A stretch of DNA of 26,863 nt from positions 1 through 26,863 of the forward strand of contig CAIODK010000054.1 in the NCBI GenBank assembly GCA_903856995.1. Direction: 5' to 3'. This DNA is from an uncultured Burkholderiales bacterium (GTDB taxonomy: Bacteria > Pseudomonadota > Gammaproteobacteria > Burkholderiales > Burkholderiaceae_C). Made by a program: the position numbers and the translations under genes. Below, piece by piece: positions 24,465 to 26,863 of this stretch. The stretch's first letter is position 1; every line of letters starts with the position of its first letter. The notes beneath the pieces were generated by a model, which was not told where the DNA came from, did not search any database, and saw only the letters and a list, made by a program, of their open reading frames with translations.

Positions 24465-24479
24465 GGCGACATTGTCGCC
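24465..24479 (-). promoter_or_regulatory. Palindrome overlapping the hemE ribosome-binding region
   Basis: GGCGACA and TGTCGCC are separated by a single base and sit directly against the hemE start codon. In RNA at least GGCGA/TCGCC could pair around a 5-nt loop and cover the place where a Shine-Dalgarno should be. It may be a translational control hairpin or a protein-binding palindrome; the role is inference. Confidence 0.35.
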
Positions 24480-24489
24480 GAGGTGTTGA

Positions 24490-24894
24490 TCAACGAAGTT
24501 GACGGTGCTCAACCATCAAGCATTTGTCTTGTATGACGTTCAGTCCGGCTTCAGTGGCTTGCTTGGCCGCAGCTTCATGAATGACCCCGATTTGCAACCA
24601 AAGCGACTTGGCGCCAATGGCAATGGCTTCAGCCGCGAGGGGCGGTATATCTTCTGAGTTGCGAAAGCAGTTCACCATGTCAATGCGTTCATATGCTGCC
24701 GCTTCGGTGAGGGAGGCATAGGCGCGCTCGCCCAGCACTTCAGGTGCATTGGGGTTGATGGGGATGATGCGAAAGCCGTGCGCTTGCATGTACTGCGCGA
24801 CCCGAAAGCTGTCGCGGTACGGTTTGGGCGAGAGGCCCACAACGGCGATGGTTTTGCAGTGAGTCAGGCTGGCTCGGATGGCGTTGTGCGTCAT
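24490..24894 (-). CDS. CoA-binding domain protein (YccU-like)
   Basis: The product is 134 residues and reads as a single Rossmann-type CoA-binding domain: TIAVVGLSPKPYRDSFRVAQ with a glycine turn near residue 20, then GFRIIPINPNA, DMVNCFRNSED, LWLQIGVIHEAAA and the terminal DKCLMVEH. These phrases are typical of the small YccU-type proteins related to the alpha subunit of succinyl-CoA synthetase. They are thought to bind CoA or a similar nucleotide, but their cellular role is unknown. The start lies two bases after the dsbD stop. The end is 25 bases before the hemE ATG, so it is very likely co-transcribed with both. Confidence 0.87.
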   Translation of the reverse strand: MTHNAIRASLTHCKTIAVVGLSPKPYRDSFRVAQYMQAHGFRIIPINPNAPEVLGERAYASLTEAAAYERIDMVNCFRNSEDIPPLAAEAIAIGAKSLWLQIGVIHEAAAKQATEAGLNVIQDKCLMVEHRQLR

Positions 24895-24896
24895 GG

Positions 24897-26863
24897 TTAT
24901 CGGCCAGAGAGCATTGACGTTGTGTCGCGCTTGGGTTGGAAGGCGAAGTCAGTGGTGGGGGCCGGTGGTACAGCTGCCGGCAAGTTGGCAAGCGCCTCGC
25001 GCACTTGGCGCACGCTCAACAGTTCCGACAAGACCAAAGGCGATTTGCCCGGCGCATACAACACATACACAGGCACCCCGCTGCGGCCCAGCGCGGTGAG
25101 GGCCTGGGTGATGGCGGTGTCGCGACGCGTCCAGTCGGCACGCATGAGCGTCACTTGGTGGGCTTCAAAGTCGGCGGTGACGTCGCTGTTAGTCAATGTT
25201 GATTTTTTGTTGATTTGGCAAGTCACGCACCAAGCGGCTGTGAAGTCAATAAAAACGGGGTGGCCTTGGGCGAGACTTTGTGCCACAGCGGCCTCCGTCC
25301 ATGGTTGCCAAGTGGGGCTGGTGCTGCTTTGGCTGGCGCTGGGGGAGGTGCTGATGGCGGGCGCCTTGAGTTCTTCAAGGAAGTTGATCCCGCCCCATGC
25401 CAATGCCGCAGCTAACAGCCAAGCCAAACCACGCGCCGCAGGGCTGTGTAGTTTGAGAACCCAGATGAAGGCGCCGAGTAACAGCAAGCCCGCGAGCGCA
25501 AATATTGCCGTGTCCAGATTGGTTTGCTGACCCAGAACCCACAGCAACCAAACCACGGTGGCGAGCATTGGGAAGGCGAGCAACTGGCGCAGTGTGAGCA
25601 TCCACGGGCCCGGATGTGGCAGCGTACGTGCAACCGCTGGCACGAGGCTCGCGAGCAAGTAAGGCGTGGCGAGGCCGAGGCCCATGACCGCAAAAATGGA
25701 CAACGCCTGCCAGGTGGGCAAGCTCATCGCCAAGCCCAGTGATGCCCCCATGAAGGGTGCGGTGCAGGGCGATGCGATGGCCACGGCCAATACGCCGGAA
25801 AGCCCAGCGTCCATGACGGGGTGTTTGTATTGAAAGCTGGCCAAGCGTGAAGGCAAGATCTGCCCGAACTCAAAGAGGCCAAAGAGATTGAGTGCAATCA
25901 ATGTGAACAAGGCAGCGAGAGCACTCACCACAACAGGTGATTGCAGTTGAAAGCCCCAACCCAATTGTTCGCCCGCTGCACGCAGGGCCAGAACGCCAGC
26001 GCCTAAGGCCAAGAAACTCAGCACCACGCCTGCGGTGTATGACAGGCCGGCGATGCGGTGAGCCCGATGTTGGCGGCTGTGTTGTGCAAACCCCAACAAT
26101 TTGATAGCCAGCACTGGGAGCACGCAAGGCATGAGGTTCAGCACGAGACCGCCAAGAAACGCACCAACCAGTGCCAGCACAAAACCCAACAGGCCCTCTG
26201 AGCTTGACGTGATCACGGCGGGTTGCGTGGTGGCGGGTAGGTCAGACACAGCAGGCCACGCTTGGCGGATTGGTGCGGTCACGAGGTAGCCATGCCGCTC
26301 CGCGCCATCTCCGGCGGTGATCAAGGCTGCGAAGTGTTTGGGTTCGGTCGTGCGCAGGTTGCTGAGCGGGAGCTTGATCGTCCAGGCATCGCCTTGCCAA
26401 GACTGTGTGGCTGCGGGGTGTTGATCTGCGGCAGAGTCGATCAGCTCGGCGGCCTCGGGGAAGAGATGCAAATGTTGGCCGTGCAGGGCGCTAGGCAGGC
26501 CACTGATTTGCAGTACCAAGCGTTGTGCTTCAAAGCTGCTGGTTGCTTTGGCTGCGGGCAAGGTGTGGGGTTGTTGGGCCAGCACGGCCTCGAATGCCGC
26601 GCGCTGCGGTGCCAAGCTGCTGTTGACAGGAATGCCTAAGGCGAAGTCACCCTCTTGTGGGATGCATTCCAGCCGGCATACCAACCAATTGGCATGCAGT
26701 TGAAGGTCCATCTTCAGGGCCGCGTTGGGCTTGAACTGCTTGGACACGGTGAGGGGCACGACGAGCAAGACAGTTTTCTCAAAGCCGTAGTTGGTTAAGT
26801 GGCCCGCTTTGAGTTTGTGCGGCAGCGGCCATTGCACATCGCCAGCGGTGATGCCTGCGGGTA
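24897..26863 (-). CDS. dsbD: Thiol:disulfide interchange protein DsbD (5' partial)
   Basis: DsbD-type proteins carry electrons from cytoplasmic thioredoxin across the inner membrane to periplasmic thiol partners. About 654 residues are visible; the frame stays open to the window edge, so the start and signal peptide lie beyond it. Counting from the GTG at 26837, the N-terminal periplasmic domain has a C54-X3-C58 pair (WLVCRLEC). The membrane domain has about eight helices with the redox cysteines C238 (NLMPCVLPV) and C358 (ASPCTAPFMG). The C-terminal thioredoxin-like domain has C537-V-T-C540 in AAWCVTCQ. All expected cysteines are present. The C-X3-C N-terminal pair resembles the ScsB-like branch rather than E. 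coli DsbD. It is the first visible gene of the dsbD-CoA-binding-hemE set. Confidence 0.92.
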   Translation of the reverse strand, partial: PAGITAGDVQWPLPHKLKAGHLTNYGFEKTVLLVVPLTVSKQFKPNAALKMDLQLHANWLVCRLECIPQEGDFALGIPVNSSLAPQRAAFEAVLAQQPHTLPAAKATSSFEAQRLVLQISGLPSALHGQHLHLFPEAAELIDSAADQHPAATQSWQGDAWTIKLPLSNLRTTEPKHFAALITAGDGAERHGYLVTAPIRQAWPAVSDLPATTQPAVITSSSEGLLGFVLALVGAFLGGLVLNLMPCVLPVLAIKLLGFAQHSRQHRAHRIAGLSYTAGVVLSFLALGAGVLALRAAGEQLGWGFQLQSPVVVSALAALFTLIALNLFGLFEFGQILPSRLASFQYKHPVMDAGLSGVLAVAIASPCTAPFMGASLGLAMSLPTWQALSIFAVMGLGLATPYLLASLVPAVARTLPHPGPWMLTLRQLLAFPMLATVVWLLWVLGQQTNLDTAIFALAGLLLLGAFIWVLKLHSPAARGLAWLLAAALAWGGINFLEELKAPAISTSPSASQSSTSPTWQPWTEAAVAQSLAQGHPVFIDFTAAWCVTCQINKKSTLTNSDVTADFEAHQVTLMRADWTRRDTAITQALTALGRSGVPVYVLYAPGKSPLVLSELLSVRQVREALANLPAAVPPAPTTDFAFQPKRDTTSMLSGR

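Noticed and set aside
24465..24512. Longer HemE with TTG start at 24512
   Set aside because: The extra 16 residues do not look like the HemE N-terminus and would overlap the CoA-binding gene. ATG 24464 gives the expected N-terminus.

Overview
The window looks like a chromosomal core segment of a betaproteobacterium of the order Burkholderiales, most likely a Comamonadaceae member close to Limnohabitans or Rhodoferax. That assignment is inference from how the SecE, NusG, L10, RpoB, HemE and NtrY-like proteins read and from gene order; no search was run. I see no phage, transposase, integrase, plasmid or CRISPR genes.

Region 1 (1-12066, + strand) is the classical secE-nusG-rplK-rplA-rplJ-rplL-rpoB-rpoC cluster. 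secE is cut by the left edge. Three spacers look regulatory. The nusG-rplK spacer holds a hairpin and a possible L1 autoregulation site. The 247-bp leader before rplJ folds like the L10 leader with a kink-turn. The 257-bp rplL-rpoB spacer has at least three hairpins. A strong intrinsic terminator follows rpoC.

Region 2 (12098-17756, + strand) runs LemA-family protein, rsmB, a DUF4390 exported protein, an NtrY-family sensor kinase and a short NtrX-like regulator. These genes are chained by stop/start overlaps or short gaps. A tRNA-Phe(GAA) with its own promoter and terminator follows; its cloverleaf carries two A-C mismatches.

Region 3 (17768-26863) is mostly on the - strand: rep helicase, priA, hemE, a small CoA-binding protein and dsbD (cut by the right edge). 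A single + strand AEC-family permease lies between rep and priA. dsbD, the CoA-binding gene and hemE are tightly packed and are probably one operon.

The least ordinary non-coding stretch is the 347-bp, AT-rich gap between hemE and priA (23011-23357). It contains a 162-bp element bounded by 25-nt imperfect inverted repeats (22 of 25 paired) with TA at both ends, which resembles a MITE. It also holds two DnaA-box matches, one inside that element, plus smaller nested palindromes.

Functionally the window combines transcription and translation machinery, ribosome maturation (RsmB), envelope sensing and redox (NtrYX-like, DsbD), haem synthesis (HemE) and replication restart (Rep, PriA).
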